Assembly (NCBI GenBank): GCA_029202985.1 | Contig: CP119316.1 | Coordinates: 2,963,001 to 3,027,000, forward strand | From: Candidatus Andeanibacterium colombiense | GTDB taxonomy: Bacteria > Pseudomonadota > Alphaproteobacteria > Sphingomonadales > Sphingomonadaceae | Reading direction: 5' to 3' | Length of the DNA stretch: 64,000 bases | Made by a program: the position numbers and the translations under genes | Notes under the pieces: generated by a model | What the model was told of the DNA's origin: nothing | Databases searched by the model: none | The model's input: only the letters and a program-made list of their open reading frames with translations | Part shown: positions 43,292 to 51,472 of the stretch, piece by piece | Layout of the letters: every line of letters starts with the position of its first letter | Position numbering within the stretch: the first letter of the stretch is position 1

Positions 43292-44743
43292 ATGAACTTG
43301 AGCAAGAATATGGACTATCCGGACGTCGAAATGCTGGTGGGCGGCAAGTGGATCATGGCGGATCCGCGCCCGGTTCAGGACCCCTGCAGCGGAGCAGTGA
43401 TCGGCGAGCGCGCCCACGCGACCGCGGCGCATATCGATGAAGCCGTCGATGCGGCGAGCAGCGGGATGCGCGAATGGTGGGATCTGGGTCCCGCCGGGCG
43501 TGAGTCCGTCATGGTCAAGGCCGCATCGCTGCTGCGCGAGCGGGTCGAGCAGATCGCCCGCATCATCACGCTGGAAGAGGGCAAGACGCTGCGCGAAGCA
43601 CGCGGGGAAATTCTTCGCGCGGCGAGCTATATCGAATGGGACGCGCACGAGGGCCGCCGGCTGTACGGCCGGATCGTCCCATCGACCGACGATTATCAGC
43701 TTGCGGTGCACCGGCGCCCGGTCGGCCTGGTCGCGGGCTTCTCCCCGTGGAATTTCCCGATCGGTTCTCCCACCCGCAAGATCGGCGGAGCGCTCGCGGC
43801 GGGATGCGGGGTGATCCTGAAGGCGGCGGAGGATACGCCCGGTGCCGCGCGGCAACTGGTACAGGCGTTCGTCGATGCAGGGATTCCGGACGGCGCGTTA
43901 AGCCTCGTCTTCGGCGACCCGCCTGCTATCTCGGAACAATTGCTGGCGCATCCGGACGTCCGGATGATCACCTTCACCGGGTCGGTCGCGGTTGGCAAGC
44001 ATCTTGCGGCGCTGGCGGGCGCGCAGATGAAACCGGCATTGATGGAGTTGGGCGGGCACTGCCCGGTGTTCGTTTCGGCCACCGCGGATATTCGCGCGGC
44101 TGCCCGGTCGACCGCGATGGTCAAGGCGATGAACGCCGGCCAGGTGTGCGTTTCGCCCACGCGGTTCTTCGTCGAGGAAGCGGCGTTCGACGCCTTTGCG
44201 GAAGAAATGGCCACGGCCGCGGGCGCGGTCCGGCTCGGCAGCGGGCTGGACGAGGCGACCGAGATGGGGCCGCTGATCAACCGGCGGCGTCTGGACTCGA
44301 TCGCCGGGCTGGTCGACGAGGCGCGGGCGGACGGGGCGGAAATCCTGGCGGGAGGAGCGCAAGCCGACCGCCCGGGCAATTTCTATCCGCTCACTGTGCT
44401 GGCGGATGTCCCGGAAAACGCCAGGATCATGCGCGAGGAGCCGTTCGGCCCGGTCGCTCTGCTGGTGCGCGTCAAGGACGTCGATCAGGCGATCGAGCGT
44501 GCGAACTCGGTGGCTTACGGCCTCGCGGGTTATGCCTTCACCAACTCCGCCCGCGACATGCAGCGCCTTTCCAGTCGGCTCGAGGTCGGCAATCTCGCGA
44601 TCAACCATCTCATGGCATCCGACGCCGACCTTCCTTTCGGAGGGGTGAAAGACAGCGGCCTTGGCCGCGAGGGCGGCGCGGAGGGGCCACTGAACCATAC
44701 CATCGTCAAGACCGTCTCGACCCTGTTCCTTGACGTGAACTGA
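43292..44743 (+). CDS. NAD(P)-dependent aldehyde dehydrogenase
   Basis: A 483-residue ALDH beginning at ATG 43292 (GAAGG seven bases upstream; GTG 43277 is an alternative). SPWNFPIGSPTRKIGGALAAG binds the cofactor (split by conserved residues). The general base glutamate is in LMELGGHCP, and the catalytic cysteine is in NAGQVCVSPTRFF. FGGVKDSGLGREGG completes the fold. The closest subgroups are succinate-semialdehyde/glycolaldehyde- and vanillin-type dehydrogenases; the sequence does not decide. It lies eight bases after the AtuA-family gene in one run and likely oxidises an aldehyde released in the pathway. Confidence 0.92.
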   Translation: MNLSKNMDYPDVEMLVGGKWIMADPRPVQDPCSGAVIGERAHATAAHIDEAVDAASSGMREWWDLGPAGRESVMVKAASLLRERVEQIARIITLEEGKTLREARGEILRAASYIEWDAHEGRRLYGRIVPSTDDYQLAVHRRPVGLVAGFSPWNFPIGSPTRKIGGALAAGCGVILKAAEDTPGAARQLVQAFVDAGIPDGALSLVFGDPPAISEQLLAHPDVRMITFTGSVAVGKHLAALAGAQMKPALMELGGHCPVFVSATADIRAAARSTAMVKAMNAGQVCVSPTRFFVEEAAFDAFAEEMATAAGAVRLGSGLDEATEMGPLINRRRLDSIAGLVDEARADGAEILAGGAQADRPGNFYPLTVLADVPENARIMREEPFGPVALLVRVKDVDQAIERANSVAYGLAGYAFTNSARDMQRLSSRLEVGNLAINHLMASDADLPFGGVKDSGLGREGGAEGPLNHTIVKTVSTLFLDVN

Positions 44744-44789
44744 GAACCAGCGCGGGCAGGGGGTCGCCTGTTCCGCGGGGAGAAACAAC

Positions 44790-45551
44790 GTGCGCCTCGA
44801 AGGCAAATTGGCCGTCATCACCGCAGCAGGCTCCGGCATGGGCCGCGCCGCCTGCATCCGCTTCGCCGAGGAAGGGGCGGCGGTCGTCGCGATCGACGTC
44901 TCGCGCGAAGGCCTCCGCCAGACGGTCGCCGAGGCAGGCGAGCGAGTGCAGGCGCTGCAGGCGGATCTCTCGAAGCCCGAGGAGTGCCGCCGCGCGGTGC
45001 GGGAAGCGGCCGCGCTGCTCGGCGGGCTCGACATCTTCTGGAACCACGTCGGCAGCCCGGCGCCCAATGTGATCGAAGGCCTCGAACTGGGCGACTACGA
45101 TCTTGCGATGGCGCTGAACCTCACCTCGTGCGTCGTGATGGCGGGCGAGGCGCTGCCGCATCTGAAAGCCAGGGGGGGCGGCGCGATCCTGTTCACCGCC
45201 TCGACTTCCGGGCTGGTCGGATCCCCCCGAAGCCCGGTCTATTCGGCCGGCAAGTTCGGCGTGGTAGGCTTGGCCAAGTCGCTTGCGATCCGTTACGGAC
45301 CTGACGGAATCCGGGTCAACGCGCTTTGTCCGGGCCTCACCGACACGCCGATGGCGTTTTCCTTCACCGCGCCCGACGGCCGCGCGGAGACCTCCGCCAA
45401 GGTGGCGGAAGCAACAAGGGCAAGCATTCCGCTGCGCCGGATCGCGACCCCGGCGGACGTCGCCAACGCGGCGCTGTTTCTGGTTTCGGACGAAGCCAGC
45501 TACATCACCGGCGTCGCCTTGCCGATCGACGGCGGTGCGACCGCCCTCTAG
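44790..45551 (+). CDS. Short-chain dehydrogenase/reductase
   Basis: A 253-residue SDR starting at GTG 44790 after GGGGAG. The cofactor motif is ITAAGSGMGRAA (TGxxxGxG variant), and D38 in VVAIDVS suggests NAD preference. The usual NNAG is replaced by WNHVGSP, a visible departure. The catalytic YSAGKFG holds Tyr and Lys. The terminal YITGVALPIDGGATAL is standard. It probably oxidises the hydroxyacyl product of the hydratase. It is the last gene of the run that begins with the acyl-CoA dehydrogenase. Confidence 0.9.
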   Translation: MRLEGKLAVITAAGSGMGRAACIRFAEEGAAVVAIDVSREGLRQTVAEAGERVQALQADLSKPEECRRAVREAAALLGGLDIFWNHVGSPAPNVIEGLELGDYDLAMALNLTSCVVMAGEALPHLKARGGGAILFTASTSGLVGSPRSPVYSAGKFGVVGLAKSLAIRYGPDGIRVNALCPGLTDTPMAFSFTAPDGRAETSAKVAEATRASIPLRRIATPADVANAALFLVSDEASYITGVALPIDGGATAL

Positions 45552-45721
45552 CTTGTCGTTGCCCGAGGGCCGCATTCCGACGCACGGGTAGGGCGCGTTG
45601 CTTGACCGTGCGGAAATGCTACCGTAGCGCCGGTCGCGGCGCGCTCCAGGCGAGAGCTTGCGGAGGCGCCGCTGGACGGAGGCCGAGGGGCGGACCTTGT
45701 CCGGGCGACGGAGTTGCGGCG

Positions 45722-46321
45722 ATGGCGCGGACGATGCGGGAAGAAGTTGCCGATTTCAAACGCGCTTCCATACTCAAGGAAGCGGCGAGGCAATTCTACG
45801 TCAAGGGCTATGACGGCACCCGGATAGACGAGATCGCGGCGAGCCTGGGCGTCACCAAGCCCTTCATCTACTATCACTTCAAGAACAAGACCGAGATCCT
45901 CGACGAAATCTGCATCGAAGCGACCGCGATCTCGGGAGAGACACTGGAAGCGACGATCGCGGATCACGCCACCGTGACCGGCCAGCTCAGGGCGGCGGTG
46001 CGCGAACTGGTCTTGCAGGTGGTGGCCAACCAGACCGGCATCGCGATCTGCTTCCGCGAGGAGAAGTACATTTCCCCCGAAGCGCGCCAGCGCCTCGAGG
46101 CGAACCGCCGCCACTACGACGGCCTGCTGACGGACCTTCTGGTCCGCGCCAATCGCGAGAAGGTGATCGCGGTGCAGGATCCGCAGATCGCGACCCAGGT
46201 CCTCACCGGCGCAATCACCTGGAGCTTCGTGTGGTACCGCGAAGGCGGGCGTCTGAAGCCGGACGAGGTCGCCGACAATGTGCTCGATCTGACGATGGCG
46301 ATGCTGAACGCGAAAGGCTGA
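45722..46321 (+). CDS. TetR-family transcriptional regulator (second copy)
   Basis: A 199-residue paralogue of the TetR protein at 31180. The two share REEVADFKRASIL, the HTH with GVTKPFIYYHFKNKTE, and a similar ligand domain (ICFREEKYISPEARQRLEANRR, split here, and VLTGAITWSFVWYREGGRL). The ATG at 45722 is chosen because the upstream extension is arginine-rich and unlike the paralogue. The shared recognition helix predicts shared operators. It is convergent with the SDR at 46344. Confidence 0.92.
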   Translation: MARTMREEVADFKRASILKEAARQFYVKGYDGTRIDEIAASLGVTKPFIYYHFKNKTEILDEICIEATAISGETLEATIADHATVTGQLRAAVRELVLQVVANQTGIAICFREEKYISPEARQRLEANRRHYDGLLTDLLVRANREKVIAVQDPQIATQVLTGAITWSFVWYREGGRLKPDEVADNVLDLTMAMLNAKG

Positions 46322-46343
46322 CGCTCTCCGGGCGGCCGATCGA

Positions 46344-47081
46344 TCAGACGGCTCCGGCCAGTCCCCCCAGCGACTTGCCGCCATCGACGAACAAGGTCTG
46401 GCCGGTGATGAAGGAGGCGTCCGGCGAGGCGAGAAAAGCGATCGCGGGCGCGATCTCGGACGGCTTGGCGGGGCGGCCGCGCGCCTCGAGCGCCGAAGCG
46501 GCCTTGATCCCTTCCTCTCCGAATGCCTGGATCATCGGAGTGTCGGTGAAGCCCGGCGCGACCGCGTTCACGGTTATGAGCCGCTCGCGCAGGTCCATCG
46601 CCATCGAACGGACCATGCCGACCACCGCGGCCTTGGAAGACGCATAGGCGACATTGTTCCGCCCGCCCAGGACCCCGCGCGACGCCAGCATCACAATGCG
46701 CCCACCTTCGGGGATGCGCGCAAGCGCTTCCTGCGCGAGCCTGAAGACGCCGTAGACATTGACGTCGAAGGTCAGCGCGAAGTCCTCGTCGGTCTGCTGG
46801 TCGATCGGCTTGGGCCTGAGTATGCCCGCAGCACAGACCACGACGTGGATCGCCGCGAGGTCCGCGATCGAGCCGCGAATGCTTTCGCGCTCGGTCATGT
46901 TCGCGACCCGTCCCTCGACCGGCAGGCCCTCATCGGCGAGGGCGGCCGCGACCTCGACCACGGCCGGATTGAGGTCCAGCGCGATCACCGTATAGCCCTG
47001 CCGGGCAAGCAATTCGACGGTAGCCAGCCCGATGCCCTGGGCGCCTCCCGAAACGACTGCGGTCTGGCCTTTCACTTCCAT
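46344..47081 (-). CDS. Short-chain dehydrogenase/reductase
   Basis: A 245-residue SDR. VVSGGAQGIGLATVELLARQG is the cofactor motif (first 20 residues of it shown in two conserved parts), with D36 in IALDLNPA pointing to NAD. VCAAGI replaces NNAG, and YASSKAAVVGMVRS holds the catalytic Tyr and Lys. The ending is ITGQTLFVDGGKSLGG. A clear AGGGAG ribosome site precedes the ATG. It is 54 bases downstream of the BVMO gene on the same strand, so both may be expressed from the BVMO promoter; an alcohol-to-ketone step before Baeyer-Villiger oxidation would fit. Confidence 0.9.
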   Translation of the reverse strand: MEVKGQTAVVSGGAQGIGLATVELLARQGYTVIALDLNPAVVEVAAALADEGLPVEGRVANMTERESIRGSIADLAAIHVVVCAAGILRPKPIDQQTDEDFALTFDVNVYGVFRLAQEALARIPEGGRIVMLASRGVLGGRNNVAYASSKAAVVGMVRSMAMDLRERLITVNAVAPGFTDTPMIQAFGEEGIKAASALEARGRPAKPSEIAPAIAFLASPDASFITGQTLFVDGGKSLGGLAGAV

Positions 47082-47135
47082 TCTCCCTGCCTTCGCGGGT
47101 CACCGGTTATGCCCGGCCCCGTGGTGTCCGCGGCG

Positions 47136-48803
47136 TCAGGCGCAGGCTGCCTTCTCGAGGATTCTGAAACCCTCGTAGCCGGCTTGCGCGACCGCGTTGC
47201 ATTTTTTCTCATAGTTGGGGACGCCGCCGGCATAGGCGAAGAACACCCGCGGCTTGCCCGGGATATTGGCGCCGAGATACCAATTGTCGGCCTTGGTCAT
47301 GATGGTCTGTTCGGCGCATTGCCGCACATGTTCGGCCCAATCGTCCTCCGCCGCTTCGGTCGCTTCGATGCGGCGTCCTTCAAGATCGGTGAGGCACCGG
47401 TCGATCCATTCGACGTGAAATTCGATCGACGGCAACACATTGCTCAGCACCGACGGGCTGCCGGGGCCCGTGATGACGAACAGGCTGGGAAATCCGGCGA
47501 CCATCAGGCCGAGATAGCATTTCGGGCCCGCGCTCCACTTTTCCTTCAAGGATCGCCCGCCCACTCCGCGGATGTCGATCCGATTGAGCGCGCCGGTTCC
47601 GGCGTCGTATCCGGTGGCATAAATCAGGGCGTCGAGGCGGTGAAAGACATCGCCCGTCTCGATCCCGTCCGACCACACACGCGTGATCGGCGTGCGGCGC
47701 AGATTGACCAGTGTCACATTCGGCCGGTTGTAGGTCGCGAAATAACCGGTGTCGCAGACCAACCGCTTTGCCCCGAGCGGATAGCCCTGCGGCGTGAGGT
47801 CTTCGGCGACTTGCGGGTCTTCGACGATCGAGGAGATCTTTCCGCGAACGAAATCGACCGCCGGCGCATTCGCCTCCAGCGACGTCAGCAGGTCGTCGAA
47901 TGCGGCAATGAAGCTCGACCCGCCGCCTTTTTCCCCATCCCAGCGCGCCTCGAATTCCTGTTCGATTTCGGCGGGGGCGAAATTGCCGAGCGGCCCCCGG
48001 CTGCGTGGGAGAATCGTGCCGGTGCGGGTCCGATGGACCAGCGCGCGCATGTTCGGATAATCCGCTTTGATCGCCGCGATTTCCTCTTCCGCCAGCACGC
48101 GATTGCACGCCGGTACGCTGTAATTCGCGGTCCGCTGGAAGACCGTGAGGTGGTCCGCCTGTTTTGCGATCTCCGGAATGCATTGAATGCCCGAAGATCC
48201 GGTACCGATCACGCCGACCTTCTTTCCGGTGAAATCGACCGGGTGATGCGGCCAGGCCCCGGTGTGGTAGGATTCGCCGGCGAAGTTCCCGATCCCGGCG
48301 ATGTCGGGAAGCTTCACATCGGACAGATTGCCGGTGGCCATTATGCAATAACGTGCGCGGAACACATCGCCCTGATGCGTCGTGACGGTCCAGAGGTCTT
48401 CGGCCTCGTCGAACACCGCGCTCTCGACCGTGCGATTGAAGCGGATGTCGCGGCGGAGGTCGAACCGGTCCGCGACGTGCTGCGCATAGGAAAGGATTTC
48501 GGTCTGAGGTGCGAAGCGTTCCGTCCAGACCCAGTCCTGATCGAGCTCTTCCGAAAAACCGTATGAATACTGATAGCTTTCGACGTCGCAGCGCGCGCCG
48601 GGATAGCGGTTCCAGTACCACGTGCCGCCGACGTCGGATCCGCGATCGATCGCGATGGCGGTGCGGTTCGAGAGGCGCAGCCGATGCAACATGTAAAGGC
48701 CGGCGAAGCCCGCTCCGACGATAACGACATCCAGCTCACGCGGGGAGTCCTGGTGGACCGCTTCCTGATACAAGGTCGTCTTTCCTAAGTTCTCAATAGT
48801 CAT
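47136..48803 (-). CDS. Flavin-containing Baeyer-Villiger-type monooxygenase
   Basis: A 555-residue FAD/NADPH monooxygenase. DVVIVGAGFAGLYML is the FAD Rossmann motif, and GGTWYWNRYPGARCDVES is characteristic of cyclohexanone-monooxygenase-like type I BVMOs. FAGESYHTGAWP is the BVMO fingerprint, and VGVIGTGSSGIQ is the NADPH motif. It inserts one oxygen next to a ketone to give an ester or lactone. The ATG at 48803 overlaps an operator-like palindrome and a predicted transcription start, so the message may be leaderless; GTG 48809 is the alternative start. Confidence 0.92.
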   Translation of the reverse strand: MTIENLGKTTLYQEAVHQDSPRELDVVIVGAGFAGLYMLHRLRLSNRTAIAIDRGSDVGGTWYWNRYPGARCDVESYQYSYGFSEELDQDWVWTERFAPQTEILSYAQHVADRFDLRRDIRFNRTVESAVFDEAEDLWTVTTHQGDVFRARYCIMATGNLSDVKLPDIAGIGNFAGESYHTGAWPHHPVDFTGKKVGVIGTGSSGIQCIPEIAKQADHLTVFQRTANYSVPACNRVLAEEEIAAIKADYPNMRALVHRTRTGTILPRSRGPLGNFAPAEIEQEFEARWDGEKGGGSSFIAAFDDLLTSLEANAPAVDFVRGKISSIVEDPQVAEDLTPQGYPLGAKRLVCDTGYFATYNRPNVTLVNLRRTPITRVWSDGIETGDVFHRLDALIYATGYDAGTGALNRIDIRGVGGRSLKEKWSAGPKCYLGLMVAGFPSLFVITGPGSPSVLSNVLPSIEFHVEWIDRCLTDLEGRRIEATEAAEDDWAEHVRQCAEQTIMTKADNWYLGANIPGKPRVFFAYAGGVPNYEKKCNAVAQAGYEGFRILEKAACA

Positions 48804-48838
48804 ACCCACGGGTATAATGTTCTTCCTTATCGTGTCAA
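48802..48838 (-). promoter_or_regulatory. BVMO promoter with ATACCC-NN-GGGTAT operator
   Basis: On the minus strand, TTGACA (48838-48833), a 16-base spacer and TATACC (48816-48811) form a promoter. The palindrome ATACCCACGGGTAT at 48802-48815 overlaps its -10 and the start codon. The ATG lies eight bases after the -10, where transcription would begin. The same palindrome occurs at 48922 and 53501 beside other promoters. Confidence 0.6.
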
Positions 48839-48889
48839 TATGCTCTATCGAGATTTGGAAGCGGTAGCGCCAGTGCTGGCCGACGGCGC

Positions 48890-48935
48890 TTGACAGTCAA
48901 CCAACTCATCGTATGGTAAAGATACCAGTGAGTAT
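48890..48935 (+). promoter_or_regulatory. CMD-gene promoter with ATACCA-GT-GAGTAT operator
   Basis: TTGACA (48890-48895), a 16-base spacer and TATGGT (48912-48917) resemble a sigma-70 promoter. The palindrome ATACCAGTGAGTAT (48922-48935) lies just downstream, around the expected transcription start. It differs from the BVMO operator by one base in each arm. The position fits repression of the CMD-SDR-esterase-ligase run. Confidence 0.55.
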
Positions 48936-49012
48936 AAAAGATCGCCCCTGTGCTGGCTTTGGGGCGGCATGTGCCGCGCCATGTGGCACGGAACAAATGC
49001 GAGGGACGGGTG

Positions 49013-49783
49013 ATGGTGGATAGTGCGGACATCGACGCATTCAGCGATGTTCACGGCGGCAGTGCGAAGTTCTGGCGCTCGCTCCAGACCCGCTGGCCGG
49101 AATTCTTTTCCGCTTATGCAGGGCTGGCCGATGTGCCGCGGCGGCGCGGCGCGCTGTCGGTGAAGACGCGCGAGCTGGTGCTGCTCGCCGTGAATGCCGC
49201 GGTGACCCATCTCAACCAGGGCGCGATGCGCGATCATATTCGAGCTGCGCTGCGCGAAGGCGCGAGCGCGGACGAAATCGCGGAGGTGCTGCAACTCGTC
49301 TCCGTGCTGGGCATCCATGCGATTTCGATCGGCTTTCCGGCAGTACTCGACATCGCGGTGCAGGCGGGCCGTGAACAGGAGCTTCCGCCGGCCGAGATGG
49401 ATTCGCGTCAGCTCGAATTGAAGGACAGCTTCACCCGCACCCGTGGCTACTGGAATCCATTCTGGGAACAGGCCCTGCGGCTCGATCCGGCGCTGTTCGA
49501 AGCATACTTCGCTTATTCGAGCGTGCCCTGGAATCACGGCGTGCTCGAGCCGAAGGTGAAAGAGTTCGTCTACGTCGCGATCGATGCATCGACGACCCAT
49601 ATGTTCGACGATGGCACCCGGGGGCATATGGCCAACGCCTTCGAACAAGGCGCAACCGTCGATGAGATTCTCGAGGTTCTCGAATTATGCGTGCCGCTCG
49701 GCATCCAGTCGGTGACGATCGGGCTGCCGATCCTCGACGAGGAACTCGAACGGTTCGACCGCGAAACGGGAACGGGCCGATGA
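49013..49783 (+). CDS. Carboxymuconolactone decarboxylase (CMD) family protein with two CMD domains
   Basis: A 256-residue protein from ATG 49013 (GAGGGA upstream). Two CMD-like helical domains are visible: TRELVLLAVNAAVTHLNQGAMRDHIRAAL (about 52-80, conserved positions only) and VKEFVYVAIDASTTHM then GHMANAFEQGATVDEILEVLELC (about 178-225). Each keeps a histidine (MRDHIRAAL, TRGHMANAF). The C-x-x-C pair of AhpD-type peroxidases is absent; the protein has a single cysteine. It is therefore unlikely to be a thiol peroxidase and may be a decarboxylase-fold enzyme or a structural protein. It heads a four-gene run opposite the BVMO. Confidence 0.88.
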   Translation: MVDSADIDAFSDVHGGSAKFWRSLQTRWPEFFSAYAGLADVPRRRGALSVKTRELVLLAVNAAVTHLNQGAMRDHIRAALREGASADEIAEVLQLVSVLGIHAISIGFPAVLDIAVQAGREQELPPAEMDSRQLELKDSFTRTRGYWNPFWEQALRLDPALFEAYFAYSSVPWNHGVLEPKVKEFVYVAIDASTTHMFDDGTRGHMANAFEQGATVDEILEVLELCVPLGIQSVTIGLPILDEELERFDRETGTGR

Positions 49784-50544
49784 CGCGGCCGATCGCATGG
49801 GTGACCGGAGCGAACCGCGGGATCGGGCGCGGTATTTCCGCTGCTCTGGCCGCGCGCGGTTTCGATCTCGTCGGCACCGATCTTGATGAGAACGATGACA
49901 CCCGGACCACCGGCGCGATGGTCGAGGAAGCGGGCGGTTCCTTCCGTTTCCTGCAGGGCGACATCGGCCATGCGGGCGATGCCGCCGACCTGGCCGCAGC
50001 CGCGATGCGCGATGGTCCGATCCACTGTCTGGTCAACAATGCCGGGCTGCAGACGCGCCAGCGGGTCGACATTCTCGAACTTCCCGAAGCTGAATTCGAC
50101 CGGCTGATGGCGGTCAATCTGCGCGGCACCTTCTTCCTCACGCAGGCGGTGGCGAAGGCGATGCTGGCCGATGAGGCGGTCCCGGGCCGGTCGATCGTCT
50201 CCATCACCTCCGTTGCCGCCCGCGCTGCCAACCCGATGTCGGCCGCCTATTGCATGACCAAGGCGGGCCTTTCGATGATGGTGAGGCTGTTCGCGCTCCG
50301 CCTCGCCGCATCCGGGATTGCGAGCTTCGAGGTGCGGCCCGGCCTGATCCGCACGCCGATGAATTCCGACGATCTGCGCCCCTATCTGGCGGCTTTCGAA
50401 AGCGGCCGGGTTCCCTACCGCGATTGGGGCCAGATCGATCAGGTCGGCAAGGCCGTCGCGACGCTGGCGTCGGGCGATATCCCCTACAGCACCGGCGAGG
50501 TGATCAACGTCGCCGGCGGTTTCCAGATCGAGCAGATTGCATAA
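49780..50544 (+). CDS. Short-chain dehydrogenase/reductase
   Basis: A 254-residue SDR whose ATG at 49780 overlaps the CMD stop by four bases. TGANRGIGRGIS is the cofactor motif, D36 in GTDLDEND suggests NAD, VNNAGLQTRQ is the structural NNAG, and AYCMTKAGLS holds Tyr and Lys. The C-terminus is STGEVINVAGGFQIEQ. The family includes 3-ketoacyl-ACP/CoA reductase-like enzymes. Tight coupling to the CMD gene and the following esterase suggests a shared pathway intermediate. Confidence 0.92.
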   Translation: MTRPIAWVTGANRGIGRGISAALAARGFDLVGTDLDENDDTRTTGAMVEEAGGSFRFLQGDIGHAGDAADLAAAAMRDGPIHCLVNNAGLQTRQRVDILELPEAEFDRLMAVNLRGTFFLTQAVAKAMLADEAVPGRSIVSITSVAARAANPMSAAYCMTKAGLSMMVRLFALRLAASGIASFEVRPGLIRTPMNSDDLRPYLAAFESGRVPYRDWGQIDQVGKAVATLASGDIPYSTGEVINVAGGFQIEQIA

Positions 50545-50548
50545 ATTC

Positions 50549-51421
50549 ATGGCGAGCGAAGAATTTCAGAAACTGGCGGCCTATATGGCGGCCAATCCGA
50601 TGCCCGAGCTCGGCAATGCCGAGATGCGCGAGCAGATGGACGCGTTCGGCCGGCGTGCAAAACTTCCCGCAGGCATGATCGCCGAGACGCCATCCGATAC
50701 GCCGGTGCCGGCCCGCCTTCTGACACCTGCGAATGCGGAACCGGGACTGATTCTGTTCGCCCATGGCGGCGGGTTTACCCTGGGGTCGATCGCATCCCAC
50801 GCGCACGTTGCCGCCTGGCTCGGCGAGGCCGCGCGATGCGCGGTGCTGATTTTTGATTATCGGCTGGCGCCGGAACATCCGTTTCCCGCGGCCCTGCACG
50901 ACTATCGTGCAGTCTATCGGTGCGCGCTCGACCAGGGGACAGCATCTTCCAGCATCGCCTTTGCCGGCGATTCCGCCGGTGCCAACCTCAGTCTGTCGGT
51001 GGTGGTGAACGGCGATCTTCCCCTTCCGGGTGCGGTGGCGATGCTGTCGCCTTCGCTGGATCTCGCGGCCTACCTTGCACTCGATCCAGCGCAAATCTCG
51101 GACAAGAGCGTCGATGCGGCCGGCATTGCCGGGGGGTTCCGCGATTATATCGGAAGCGCCAACGCGGCCGATCCGCGGGTGTCACCAAACCGCGGCGGCG
51201 TCTCGGGTCTGCCACCCTTGTTCGTCCAGCTTGCGAAGCACGAGGTGTTCGCGCCCGAAGCGCTCGCCTTTGCCGAGCGGGTGAAGGCAGAGGGCGGGGC
51301 GGCCGAGATCGATGTGTGGGAGGAAATGGTTCACGATTGGCATTGGTATGCCCCGCGCCTTCCTGAAGCCCGCGAGGCTCTCGAACGGGCAGGGGCGTTC
51401 ATCCGCCGGCATCTGGCCTGA
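50549..51421 (+). CDS. Alpha/beta hydrolase, hormone-sensitive lipase (HSL) family
   Basis: A 290-residue esterase beginning at ATG 50549, four bases after the SDR stop. FAHGGGFTLGS supplies the HGGG oxyanion motif and FAGDSAGANLSL the GDSAG nucleophile serine of the HSL/type IV esterases. The acid and base are expected in AKHEVFAPEA and MVHDWHWY. It hydrolyses small acyl esters in the cytoplasm. With a BVMO encoded opposite, a sensible inference is that it splits the ester made by that enzyme. Confidence 0.9.
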   Translation: MASEEFQKLAAYMAANPMPELGNAEMREQMDAFGRRAKLPAGMIAETPSDTPVPARLLTPANAEPGLILFAHGGGFTLGSIASHAHVAAWLGEAARCAVLIFDYRLAPEHPFPAALHDYRAVYRCALDQGTASSSIAFAGDSAGANLSLSVVVNGDLPLPGAVAMLSPSLDLAAYLALDPAQISDKSVDAAGIAGGFRDYIGSANAADPRVSPNRGGVSGLPPLFVQLAKHEVFAPEALAFAERVKAEGGAAEIDVWEEMVHDWHWYAPRLPEAREALERAGAFIRRHLA

Positions 51422-51472
51422 GGTTGCCTCCCGGCTGCCGGTCTGCGATCAGTTTTCAGAGGAATAAGCCAA

